Assembly (NCBI GenBank): GCA_032622095.1
Contig: CP136069.1
Coordinates: 4,450,976-4,514,975 of the forward strand
Direction of reading: 5' to 3'
Source: Siphonodentalium dalli
Lineage: Eukaryota > Mollusca > Scaphopoda > Gadilida > Siphonodentaliidae
DNA length: 64,000 nucleotides
In this document: one piece after another, positions 30,101 to 45,100 of the stretch
Position numbering within the stretch: the stretch's first letter is position 1
Layout: each line of letters starts with the position of its first letter
The notes under the pieces: generated by a model
Databases searched by the model: none
Seen by the model: only the letters and a program-made list of their open reading frames with translations
What the model was told of the DNA's origin: nothing
Position numbers and translations under genes: made by a program

Positions 30101-33100
30101 CATCATATAGAGTATTTATTCCACTAACCATGGACTTTTAGGAAGGCTCTTTAATTTCACATCATATAGAGTATTTATTCCACTAACCATGGACTTTAAT
30201 TTCACATCATATAGAGTATTTATTCCACTAACCATGGACTTTTAGGAAGGCTCTTTAATTTCACATCATATAGAGTATTTATTCCACTAACCATGGACCT
30301 TTAGGAAGGCTCTTTAATTTCACATCATATAGAGTATTTATTCCATTAACCATGGACTTTTAGGAAGGCTCTTTAATTTCACATCATATAGAGTATTTAT
30401 TCCACTAACCATGGACTTTAATTTAACATCATATACAGTATTTATTCCACTAACCATGGCTCTTTAATTTCACATCATATAGAGTATTTATTCCACTAAC
30501 CATGGACTTTTAGGAAGGCTCTTTAATTTCACATCATATAGAGTATTTATTCCACTAACCATGGACTTTAATTTCACATCATATAGAGTATTTATTCCAC
30601 TAACCATGGACTTTTAGGAAGGCTCTTTAATTTCACATCATATAGAGTATTTATTCCATTAACCATGGACCTTTAGGAAGGCTCTTTAATTTCACATCAT
30701 ATAGAGTATTTATTCCATTAACCATGGACTTTTAGGAAGGCTCTTTAATTTCACATCATATAGAGTATTTATTCCACTAACCATGGACTTTAATTTAACA
30801 TCATATACAGTATTTATTCGACTAACCATGGCTCTTTAATTTCACATCATATAGAGTATTTATTCCACTAACCATGGACTTTTAGGAAGGCTCTTTAATT
30901 TCACATCATATAGAGTATTTATTCCACTAACCATGGACTTTAATTTCACATCATATAGAGTATTTATTCCACTAACCATGGACTTTTAGGAAGGCTCTTT
31001 AATTTCACATCATATAGAGTATTTATTCCATTAACCATGGACTTTTAGGAAGGCTCTTTAATTTCACATCATATAGAGTATTTATTCCACTAACCATGGA
31101 CTTTTAGGAAGGCTCTTTAATTTCACATCATATAGAGTATTTATTCCACTAACCATGGACTTTAATTTCACATCATATAGAGTATTTATTCCACTAACCA
31201 TGGACCTTTAATTTCACATCATATAGAGTATTTATTCCACTAACCATGGACTTTTAGGTAGGCTCTTTAATTTCACATCATATAGAGTATTTATTCCACT
31301 AACCGTGGACTTCTAGGAAGGCTCTTTAATTTCACATCATATAGAGTATTTATTCCACTAACCATGGACTTTAATTTCACATCATATAGAGTATTTATTC
31401 CACTAACCATGGACTTTTAGGAAGGCTCTTTAATTTCACATCATATAGAGTATTTATTCCACTAACCATGGACTTTAATTTCACATCATATAGAGTATTT
31501 ATTCCATTAACCATGGACTTTTAGGAAGGCTCTTTAATTTCACATCATATAGAGTATTTATTCCACTAACCATGGACTTTAATTTCACATCATATAGAGT
31601 ATTTATTCCACTAACCGTGGACTTCTAGGAAGGCTCTTTAATTTCACATCATATAGAGTATTTATTCCACTAACCATGGACTTTAATTTCACATCATATA
31701 GAGTATTTATTCCATTAACCATGGACTTTTAGGAAGGCTCTTTAATTTTACATCATATAGAGTATTTATTCCACTAACCATGGACCTTTAATTTCACATC
31801 ATATAGAGTATTTATTCCACTAACCATGGACTTTTAGGAAGGCTCTTTAATTTCACATCATATAGAGTATTTATTCCATTAACCATGGACTTTTAGGAAG
31901 GCTCTTTAATTTCACATCATATAGAGTATTTATTCCACTAACCATGGACTTTAATTTCACATCATATAGAGTATTTATTCCACTAACCATGGACTTTTAG
32001 GAAGGCTCTTTAATTTCACATCATATAGAGTATTTATTCCACTAACCATGGACTTTTAGGAAGGCTCTTTAATTTCACATCATATAGAGTATTTATTCCA
32101 TTAACCATGGACTTTTAGGAAGGCTCTTTAATTTCACATCATATAGAGTATTTATTCCACTAACCATGGACTTTTAGGAAGGCTCTTTAATTTCACATCA
32201 TATAGAGTATTTATTCCACTAACCATGGACTTTAATTTCACATCATATAGAGTATTTATTCCATTAACCATGGACTTTTAGGAAGGCTCTTTAATTTTAC
32301 ATCATATAGAGTATTTATTCCACTAACCATGGACCTTTAATTTCACATCATATAGAGTATTTATTCCACTAACCATGGACTTTAATTTCACATCATATAG
32401 AGTATTTATTCCATTAACCATGGACTTTTAGGAAGGCTCTTTAATTTCACATCATATAGAGTATTTATTCCACTAACCATGGACTTTTAGGAAGGCTCTT
32501 TAATTTCACATCATATAGAGTATTTATTCCACTAACCATGGACTTTTAGGAAGGCTCTTTAATTTTACATCATATAGAGTATTTATTCCATTAACCATGG
32601 ACTTTTAGGAAGGCTCTTTAATTTCACATCATATAGAGTATTTATTCCACTAACCATGGACTTTTAGGAAGGCTCTTTAATTTCACATCATATAGAGTAT
32701 TTATTCCATTAACCATGGACTTTTAGGAAGGCTCTTTAATTTCACATCATATAGAGTATTTATTCCACTAATCATGGACTTTTAGGAAGGCTCTTTAATT
32801 TCACATCATATAGAGTATTTATTCCATTAACCGTGGACTTCTAGGAAGGCTCTTTAATTTCACATCATATAGAGTATTTATTCCACTAACCATGGACTTT
32901 TAGGAAGGCTCTTTAATTTCACATCATATAGAGTATTTATTCCACTAACCATGGACTTTAATTTCACATTATATAGAGTATTTATTCCACTAACCATGGA
33001 CTTTAATTTCACATCATATAGAGTATTTATTCCACTAACCATGGACTTTAATTTCACATCATATAGAGTATTTATTCCACTAACCATGGACTTTAATTTC

Positions 33101-36100
33101 ACATCATATAGAGTATTTATTCCATTAACCATGGACTTTAATTTCACATCATATAGAGTATTTATTCCACTAACCATGGACTTTAATTTCACATCATATA
33201 GAGTATTTATTCCACTAACCATGGACTTTAATTTCACATCATATAGAGTATTTATTCCACTAACCATGGACTTTAATTTCACATCATATAGAGTATTTAT
33301 TCCACTAACCATGGACTTTAATTTCACATCATATAGAGTATTTATTCCACTAACCATGGACTTTAATTTCACATCATATAGAGTATTTATTCCACTAACC
33401 ATGGACTTTAATTTCACATCATATAGAGTATTTATTCCATTAACCATGGACTTTTAGGAAGGCTCTTTAATTTCACATCATATAGAGTATTTATTCCATT
33501 AACCATGGACCTTTAGGAAGGCTCTTTAATTTCACATCATATAGAGTATTTATTCCACTAACCATGGACTTTAATTTCACATCATATAGAGTATTTATTC
33601 CACTAACCATGGACTTTAATTTAACATCATATACAGTATTTATTCCACTAACCATGGACTTTAATTTCACATCATATAGAGTATTTATTCCACTAACCAT
33701 GGACTTTAATTTCACATCATATAGAGTATTTATTCCACTAACCATGGACTTTAATTTCACATCATATAGAGTATTTATTCCACTAACCATGGACTTTAAT
33801 TTCACATCATATAGAGTATTTATTCCATTAACCATGGACTTTTAGGAAGGCTCTTTAATTTCACATCATATAGAGTATTTATTCCACTAACCATGGACTT
33901 TAATTTCACATTATATAGAGTATTTATTCCACTAACCATGGACTTTAATTTCACATCATATAGAGTATTTATTCCACTAACCATGGACTTTAATTTCACA
34001 TCATATAGAGTATTTATTCCACTAACCATGGACTTTAATTTCACATCATATAGAGTATTTATTCCATTAACCATGGACTTTAATTTCACATCATATAGAG
34101 TATTTATTCCACTAACCATGGACTTTAATTTCACATCATATAGAGTATTTATTCCACTAACCATGGACTTTAATTTCACATCATATAGAGTATTTATTCC
34201 ACTAACCATGGACTTTAATTTCACATCATATAGAGTATTTATTCCACTAACCATGGACTTTAATTTCACATCATATAGAGTATTTATTCCATTAACCATG
34301 GACTTTTAGGAAGGCTCTTTAATTTCACATCATATAGAGTATTTATTCCACTAACCATGGACTTTAATTTCACATCATATAGAGTATTTATTCCACTAAC
34401 CATGGACTTTAATTTCACATCATATAGAGTATTTATTCCATTAACCATGGACTTTTTGGAAGGCTCTTTAATTTCACATCATATAGAGTATTTATTCCAC
34501 TAACCATGGACTTTAATTTCACATCATATAGAGTATTTATTCCATTAACCATGGACTTTTAGGAAGGCTCTTTAATTTCACATCATATAGAGTATTTATT
34601 CCACTAACCATGGACTTTAATTTCACATCATATAGAGTATTTATTCCATTAACCATGGACTTTTTGGAAGGCTCTTTAATTTCACATCATATAGAGTATT
34701 TATTCCATTAACCATGGACTTTTAGGAAGGCTCTTTAATTTCACATCATATAGAGTATTTATTCCACTAACCATGGACTTTAATTTCACATCATATAGAG
34801 TATTTATTCCATTAACCATGGACTTTTAGGAAGGCTCTTTAATTTCACATCATATACAGTATTTATTCCATTAACCATGGACTTTTAGGAAGGCTCTTTA
34901 ATTTCACATCATATAGAGTATTTATTCCACTAACCATGGACTTTTAGGAAGGCTCTTTAATTTCACATCATATAGAGTATTTATTCCATTAACCATGGAC
35001 TTTTAGGAAGGCTCTTTAATTTCACATCATATAGAGTATTTATTCCACTAACCATGGACCTTTAATTTCACATCATATAGAGTATTTATTCCACTAACCA
35101 TGGACTTTAATTTCACATCATATAGAGTATTTATTCCACTAACCATGGACTTTAATTTCACATCATATAGAGTATTTATTCCACTAACCATGGACTTTTC
35201 GGAAGGCTCTTTAATTTCACATCATATAGAGTATTTATTCCACTAACCATGGACTTTTAGGAAGGCTCTTTAATTTCACATCATATAGAGTATTTATTCC
35301 ACTAACCATGGACTTTTAGGAAGGCTCTTTAATTTCACATCATATAGAGTATTTATTCCACTAACCATGGACTTTAATTTCACATCATATAGAGTATTTA
35401 TTCCACTAACCATGGATTTTTAGGAAGGCTCTTTAATTTCACATCATATAGAGTATTTATTCCACTAACCATGGACTTTAATTTCACATCATATAGAGTA
35501 TTTATTCCATTAACCATGGACTTTTAGGAAGGCTCTTTAATTTCACATCATATAGAGTATTTATTCCACTAACCATGGACTTTTAGGAAGGCTCTTTAAT
35601 TTCACATCATATAGAGTATTTATTCCACTAACCATGGACTTTAATTTCACATCATATAGAGTATTTATTCCACTAACCATGGACCTTTAATTTCACATCA
35701 TATAGAGTATTTATTCCACTAACCATGGACCTTTAATTTCACATCATATAGAGTATTTATTCCACTAACCATGGACTTTAATTTCACATCATATAGAGTA
35801 TTTATTCCACTAACCATGGACTTTAATTTCACATCATATAGAGTATTTATTCCATTAACCATGGACTTTAATTTCACATCATATAGAGTATTTATTCCAC
35901 TAACCATGGACTTTAATTTCACATCATATAGAGTATTTATTCCACTAACCATGGACTTTAATTTCACATCATATAGAGTATTTATTCCACTAACCATGGA
36001 CCTTTAATTTCACATCATATAGAGTATTTATTCCACTAACCATGGCTCTTTAATTTCACATCATATAGAGTATTTATTCCACTAACCATGGACTTTTAGG

Positions 36101-39100
36101 AAGGCTCTTTAATTTCACATCATATAGAGTATTTATTCCACTAACCATGGACTTTAATTTCACATCATATAGAGTATTTATTCCACTAACCATGGACCTT
36201 TAATTTCACATCATATAGAGTATTTATTCCACTAACCATGGACTTTAATTTCACATCATATAGAGTATTTATTCCACTAACCATGGACCTTTAATTTCAC
36301 ATCATATAGAGTATTTATTCCACTAACCATGGACCTTTAATTTCACATCATATAGAGTATTTATTCCACTAACCATGGACTTTAATTTCACATCATATAG
36401 AGTATTTATTCCACTAACCATGGACTTTAATTTCACATCATATAGAGTATTTATTCCATTAACCATGGACTTTAATTTCACATCATATAGAGTATTTATT
36501 CCACTAACCATGGACTTTAATTTCACATCATATAGAGTATTTATTCCACTAACCATGGACCTTTAATTTCACATCATATAGAGTATTTATTCCACTAACC
36601 ATGGACTTTAATTTCACATCATATAGAGTATTTATTCCATTAACCATGGACTTTTAGGAAGGCTCTTTAATTTCACATCATATAGAGTATTTATTCCACT
36701 AACCATGGACTTTAATTTCACATCATATAGAGTATTTATTCCATTAACCATGGACTTTTAGGAAGGCTCTTTAATTTCACATCATATAGAGTATTTATTC
36801 CACTAACCATGGACCTTTAATTTCACATCATATAGAGTATTTATTCCACTAACCATGGACTTTAATTTCACATCATATAGAGTATTTATTCCACTAACCA
36901 TGGACTTTAATTTCACATCATATAGAGTATTTATTCCACTAACCATGGACTTTTCGGAAGGCTCTTTAATTTCACATCATATAGAGTATTTATTCCACTA
37001 ACCATGGACTTTTAGGAAGGCTCTTTAATTTCACATCATATAGAGTATTTATTCCACTAACCATGGATTTTTAGGAAGGCTCTTTAATTTCACATCATAT
37101 AGAGTATTTATTCCACTAACCATGGACTTTAATTTCACATCATATAGAGTATTTATTCCACTAACCATGAACTTTTAGGAAGGCTCTTTAATTTCACATC
37201 ATATAGAGTATTTATTCCACTAACCATGGATTTTTAGGAAGGCTCTTTAATTTCACATCATATAGAGTATTTATTCCACTAACCATGGATTTTAATTTCA
37301 CATCATATAGAGTATTTATTCCATTAACCATGGATTTTTAGGAAGGCTCTTTAATTTCACATCATATAGAGTATTTATTCCACTAACCATGGACTTCTAG
37401 GAAGGCTCTTTAATTTCACATCATATAGAGTATTTATTCCATTAACCATGGACTTTAATTTCACATCATATAGAGTATTTATTCCACTAACCATGGACTT
37501 TAATTTCACATCATATAGAGTATTTAGTCCACTAACCATGGACTTTTAGGAAGGCTCTTTAATTTCACATCATATAGAGTATTTATTCCATTAACCATGG
37601 ACTTTTAGGAAGGCTCTTTAATTTCACATCATATAGAGTATTTATTCCACTAACCATGGACCTTTAATTTCACATCATATAGAGTATTTATTCCACTAAC
37701 CATGGACCTTTAATTTCACATCATATAGAGTATTTATTCCACTAACCGTGGACCTTTAGAGTATTTATTCCACTAACCATGGACCTTTAGAGTATTTATT
37801 CCACTAACCATGGACCTTTAGAGTATTTATTCCACTAACCGTGGACCTTTAGAGTATTTATTCCACTAACCATGGACCTTTAGAGTATTTATTCCACTAA
37901 CCATGGACCTTTAGAGTATTTATTCCACTAACCATGGACTTTTAGGAAGGCTCTTTCTTCTGATGATCCTCCTTCATTCGTCGCTCTGCATAGATAGTTA
38001 CCCTCATCATCGTCAGTGACACCCCTGAAATCAACGGTAATGGTAATAATAACCACTTGATTTTAGAGTTAACCATCTTTATCTGCAAGACCGTCCGTTT
38101 GACCCCATGCTTCTTCGTGCTTGTGGCCCAAAACCAATTGAAATAATAAACTTCAAAAATCTATATCTGATCACTCTGAGCTTTGATGGGTATGTTCCTT
38201 GAGTCGAATCACATATTTTTTACCCCCGAAGCCAAAGAAATAGTAATGTGGTCAAGGAGCCGGTTCTATTGAGACAGACCGAAGATATTTTAGGCTGTTG
38301 AAGCTTTATTTGGCCAGTTTTGGCCGGTTTGTTGGGTAAAGTGTTAAATTACAATTAATTTTAAATTTTAAATGAGTCATTTTTGTTTATAGTAAAGACA
38401 TATTATGTACTTGTTCAGATGCTGATAAGTTAGTATTCAGGTGCTTTGCCGACTGCAGGAATGTAGCATTCCACTAACATCGCCGAAAATCTCAAGCAAA
38501 TCGACCAGACCACTCCATAAAAAACTACTTTGAACAAGATTATTCTCCATTTCTATTTGATCACCGTTCCAGACTGTTTCACATCACTTTAATTTGCTTA
38601 CCTTACAACTAGTGTACCATTGTCAAATGTAGAAAACTTCTGATTTGAGGGAATCGGCAAGCCATCAGCAAACAGCCAGGTCACTTCGAAGCTAACGGCA
38701 CTCTGAGCCTGACAGGTAAGGAAGGCGGTCTGTCCAGGGGACACAGATACATTGGCTGGTGGTAATATGATCGGCGGGGGTTCTGAAAATGTAAACATGG
38801 ATATATGTTGAAGATGACAGTGCTCCGAGCTGAGGACACAGATACATTCGGTGGTGGTAATATGATGGATGGGGGAGGGGACACAGACACATTGGGTGGT
38901 GGTAATATGATGGATGGGGGAGGGGACACAGATACATTGGTTGGTGGTAATATGATGGATGGGGGAGGGGACACAGATACATTGGGTGGTGGTAATATAA
39001 TGGATGGGGGAGGGGACAGATACATTGGGTGGTGGTAATATGATGGATGGGGGAGGGGACACATATACATTGGGTGGTGGTAATATGATGGATGGGGGTG

Positions 39101-42100
39101 GGACAGACACATTGTGTGGTGGTAATATGATGGATGGGGGAGGGGACACAGATACAATGGTTGGTGGTAATATGATGGATGGGGGAGGGGACACAGATAC
39201 ATTGTGTGGTGGTAATATGATGGATGGGGGAGGGGACACAGATACATTGGTTGGTGGTAATATGATGGATGGGGGAGGGGACACAGACACATTCGGTGGT
39301 GGTAATATGATGGATGGGGGAGGGGACACAGACACATTCGGTGGTGGTAATATGATGGATTGGGGAGGGGACACAGATACATTGTGTGGTGGTAATATGA
39401 TGGATGGGGGAGGGGGACACAGATACATTGGTTGGTGGTAATATGATGGATGGGGGAGGGGACACAGACACATTCGGTGGTGGTAATATGATGGATGGGG
39501 GAGGGGACACAGACACATTGGGTGGTGGTAATATGATGGATGGGGGAGGGGACACAGACACATTGGGTGGTGGTAATATGATGGATGGGGGTGGGGACAC
39601 AGACACATTCGGTGGTGGTAATATGATGGATGGGGGTGGGGACACAGACACATTCAGTGGTGGTAATATGATGGATGGGGGTGGCGACACAGACACATTC
39701 GGTGGTGGTAGTATGATGGATGGGGAAGGGGACACAGACACATTGTCTGGTGGTAGTATGATGGGTGGGGGCTCTGAAAATCTGAAAATGTAAACATGGA
39801 TATATGTTGAAGATGACGGAACTCTGAGTCTGACACAGATACATTGATTGGTTGGTGGTGGTGGACAGGGGCTCTGAAAAGATGACAGAACTCTGAGCCG
39901 GACAGACATATTGGTTGGGGGGGGGCTCTGAAAATGTAAACATGGATATATGTTGAAGATGATAGAACTCTGAGCCTGACACAGACACATTGGTTGGTTG
40001 GTGGTGGACGGGGGCTCTGAAAAGATTATAGAACTCTGAGCCTGACACAGATACATTGGTTGGTTGGTGGTGGACGGGGGCTCTGAAAATGTAAACATGG
40101 ATATATGTTGAAGATGACAGAACTCTGAGCCTGACACAGACACATTGGTTGGTTGGTGGTGGTGGTGGACGGGGACTCTGAAAATGTAAACATGGATATA
40201 TGTTGAATATTTGTATGACCCACATATGTTAGTAAAGGGGGATGGCCAATGACACTTGAGTCCACGACAAGAGGTACCATGTCTTGCCCACCAGAAGCTG
40301 ACATAAGCTAATGACAGGCAGAGAACCCTGCTGTATAGGCAGTTTCAGAATCAATCAGAATTCGACCCATTATGTTAACCCTTTCAGTGCCAGGGGCCGA
40401 TCTCATCCGCCCTAATTTACGGTCTGTAAAATCGGCCCTAAAAATTTTTTTAAATTAAAAATATTTTTTATTTATTTCTTCTTTTTTTTAGATTTTTTTG
40501 GGTTGTATTTTTTTTGGGTATGCTTAAGCATGCTATAGCGAATTTAAAAACAAACTGGATAAAACCTTAGGGGCATATTATAACTCAAAACTATCACCAA
40601 GTATTCATAGTAATAATTTTGATGCCCATGAAAAACGTAAGATTCCCTGGCACTAAACCTACAAAATAAGTCTGTTAAAGAATATAAGAAAAAATTATTA
40701 AAATTGTAAAAAATTGTAAATAATAATAACAAATGATGAAAAATTATTAGGCCAGTGCATTCTCTTATATATGCGAGGCGACCTATGGTCGACTCGCATA
40801 TATAAAAGAATGCATTGGCACAGGGTATATGGGTTGATACAAAAATCGGACCTGGCACTGAAAGGGTTAATTAATGCCATTAAAATTGTAAAAAAATAAA
40901 AAAATTAATAACAAATGATGAAAAATTATTAGGCCAATGCATTCTCTTATATATGCGAGGCTGAGGACTCAGATACATTGGTTGGTGGTTATAGAATGAA
41001 TGGGCGGGGGGGGCTCTGAAGAAACAAAGAACTGGAATATCGCCTGGTGCATACCCCATGTGGCATACCATCTAGTGTGGGCGTTAGAGATGGGTGGTTT
41101 GATTTTTTACGTTCGGTTTCGGTTTTAGTGGGAGAAAAAACCTCGGTTTCGGTTCGGTTTTCGTTTTTTTTACTAGATAGTGAAATTATACTGAAATACA
41201 TACAATTTGAGTATATACTTTCAAAGTAACCTTATTAGAGTCAATAATGTCCCAATAACGTTGAATATTTGAGGAAGGAAATGCGATCACAGGTAAACAA
41301 CGGGACAAAATGCCGACGCAAACTGAATCCAACGCGATAAGATGATACAATTCGGTATTTAAAAAAATAAACACCCCCATCTTCACTGTTTATCCCTTTC
41401 TGACATGTTTACAACATATTTATCATATTATATGCATTAGTATCTGAGAATTCAACCGCAAACAGCAGCAAATTCACAAACAGTGGGCGTCCTTGACCTG
41501 ACTGTGTAACAATTCTTGACACGTGTATGATTGACCCACATTCAATGACTGCGGTGTGATCGCTTTGATGTCTGTGATGTTGCGATATAGTTTACAAGGT
41601 GCACATGGCTGCAAACTTCTACCAGATTACGTCACATCGGAATGTCCAGCCGATCAAAGTGTTCATACCATTTACTTGGTTTATTCTTCGAGTTAGCAGA
41701 CGCTTCCATTTTTTAAACAGGAAAAAGCCACAAACAGAAGAATAAAAGTATATTGCCCGGATTTAAAATTGGGAACCGTTTTTCCGTTTTTTTCAATTAC
41801 GATCAAACCGAACTACATAAACCGAAACCGATCCATCACTAGTGGGCGTACCTATAACCCATGGCTGAGATACTCTGACAGACAGACCAAACAATCCAAC
41901 ATTTTCAGATAAACACAGAAGAATAACTCTAGAATGGACCATCCAAACAAAACAATTGAAAATGGGAGGCAGTTTATGACACATTACGTAACTAACATGC
42001 CATCGCTGGTACATCGAATTATAGGTCAATGTATTTATGTATTTCATCTTACAGACCGCCTAATCAACGAAATATGATATAACCTGTGCAGAGATTAAGG

Positions 42101-45100
42101 TTTTTGACGATTAGTAATGGCCTTTATACAACCATCACCATTCAATCAACCCTCCCCTTACAAAATAAATTTGGGTTGTCATCGTATGATGTATCTCAAG
42201 TACGAAACCCGCGTTTCCAAAACCAGCGATATTTCGTCGCCTAACTTCTTCGATCTATTCATTGCTTTTGAATTAGTTTTCTGTCTCCATTTGTGTTGAA
42301 AAAAAGTTTGTCCTCATGAAATTTTTTGTGGCCACTTTCGAAAAAAAGTGGCCATCGGCCACTTTGGCCACCGACAGCACAAACACTGGTGGGGCGAAAA
42401 CAAAGCTTTTAAGAACAAATGACATTACTGTTCTCAAATTGTGGTTTTTGCAGTATTTGGCTCATTTTTGAATGAATTGAGAAAAAGCCATTATATGCAT
42501 TGAATATTCATGGGTAAGGAACCGGTATAAATGTTTGATGTTCAAAATCGTATTCCAAATGCTTGCAGTATTTAATTCCATTTCAATTGACAATCGGTGC
42601 TGTACATCTATTGAATATATCTGCTCAATAATATACAATGTAATTGACAGATATTCAGCACCGATCCAGTATGTTTGGTTTATATTACCTGTGATATCGA
42701 GGAAGGTGTATGCGATACCGTATCCAGCAGCATTGGTTACATTACACGTGTACATCCCTTCGGTGTAGAAACCAGCGTGTTCAATCTCTAAATCTACTGT
42801 CTTGGAAAATCTACAATATCAAAACGTGTAATCAGTCGGGGTCAGGCCTAAAATATGGTGGCGGACATGAATGCAGAATGAGGTCCTCAGAGGGTATATT
42901 TAGTGACACTATAGCAGGCTAGCATCATTAAATTCTCCTTCTGTGAACCTCATTCTGCATCATCTTCTCTGGAAAGTACATTTACTATCAAATTAACAAG
43001 TTTTTTAGTTTCTTTAGAAACTTCTTTAGAAAGATGCTTTTTCTTTTTTAGTTTTAATTTCTCTATATCTCAAAATTGGTAGATAACACAATGCATCATT
43101 GCACATCACCGTCGGGAAAATTAAATCTGTGTATAGGTCTCCCGGCCATAGCAAATGAGGCCATGCAGAAAGAGTCCCCAGATAATGGATTTGTTGATGC
43201 TAGTCCGCTGTGTGACTAAATTCACCCTCTACAGACCTCATTCTACAAATGGCAGGCACACATGGCCCATATTGATATGCCCACTGAGGACCTCATTCTG
43301 CTTAGGCCTCATCTTCTGGAAATTATCTATTGTCTCAATATAACATTGTTTTAGTTACTTCTGTTCAGTTTCTATATCCGCTAATTTGCAGAAGATAAAA
43401 TGCTTAATCGAGGTGCCCAATGGGGGTACATCACCAACTTCAACTGGGGAACTTCAATCTCATCCTAGGTCTCCCAAAGCAGTTGAATCAGAAGATGAGG
43501 CCTGAGCAGAATGAGGACCCCAGAGTGTGAATTTGTTGATGCTAGCATGCTGTGTGGAGTAGCATCACTAAATTCACCCTCTGGGGACCTCATTATACAA
43601 ATTTCCATCACCATATTTTCAGGCCTGTATACCGTAACCCTAGTGATGTTACCACCTTGTACGCTGTGGTGGTGGCATACAGTAATGCTCTAAATAATCG
43701 ACTCCTCAACCACAGCAGAATTATGGGTAACTTTTCAGGATTTAGTCGGAAATATGGCTTGTTGCCATTCATCGGAAAGCTCTCATTATGAGAGCTTTCC
43801 GATGAATGGCAACAAGCCATATTTCTGACTAAATCCTGAAAAGTTACCCATAATTCTGCTGTGGTTATAAGAAGTCGATTACTTAGAGCATTACTGCATG
43901 TCCTGTACATGTATATATGTAATCAGAGAATAGTGAACTGGGATTATTTGTCCGGTTGTAACCTTTGTAACTCGGGTTCGTTTTTACTTATTTTAAACGA
44001 AGTTTGTGCTTCTTAAAATTTGCTAATAAATTGTGGAATGTGTGCATTTCTTTTGGGGGTTAAACAGTAAGACGAGTCCATTTTGTAGTTTATTCCAATT
44101 TTGTACCTTCGGTTTCGCGCATATCTGGCTGTATCCGGTGAAATTCTGAGTATTTTCACTTAGTCTGCTTCTTTCTCTTCAATAAATGGTATCTCCCACT
44201 CACAATAGCTCTATTACAACTTCCAACAGGACATTCATTGCCATTGTATTTAGGTAAAAAATAAACACAAACAGAAACTCATAAAAACTATGTAATCTTC
44301 ATCATAAAAATGATTTTTGGAACATGAACATATTTGGGCATACCTCCCGCAAAAATCTCCCGGATTGACATTTTCAAAACTTAACAGGTCTGGTCCAGAC
44401 CTAATTTACTGGACTCGTTTTGTAAATTCCGCTACAAACTGGGCACTATAGTTGTAGATCCTATATATATGTATTGTTCTGGACACTTATCACTGAGAGC
44501 TTTAGCACATATGCAGGGTTTCCACTAGGGGTTGGGGGGATGTGGCCATATTTGGGAAGCACATACCAGGCGACCTGTCGGGAGAATTTTTTTATGTTTA
44601 TCACAGAAAAGTAGCCATTTTCTTGCACTTGAGACAACAAGCAGGATCATTGAAGCTTCGTAGAGAAACCAAATTAAAACAGATGTCTTTCTTAGATCTC
44701 AAGTTAATGAACTAAAAGCATGTAAGCACCACAATATACAGTGGATACAATGACTTTTATAACAGTAGGAATTTAAGCCGACATCAAAGGGACTACCCCA
44801 GTTGGCAAAAGACACATTGTCACGCTCAGTGGCAAGTGTACTTCAGCAGTAACCAGTGTGACGTCATCATGAGCAGAGCTCATGTCACATGCTATATGCA
44901 CGTTTTGCATGTTTTTTGTATTTTATTTACAGTACCAATCAAAACAATTAGGTGTAAAATCAAAAGCCATTCCTCAGACGGAGATGACCTCATGCTGGAT
45001 TCATATAACGGATAATTTTGTACTAATTGGATTGGGAATAAATACACTGATAATAACTATTAATATTTTAATTGTTTTATTTTTAATTAAACATTTATTT

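Noticed and set aside
38598-40225. Proline-rich and cysteine/histidine-rich open frames of 351, 483 and 514 codons
   Set aside because: These are three frames of the same 45-bp repeat. Only the last part of one of them is coding, as exon G. A translated repeat is kept as a finding, not as a gene.
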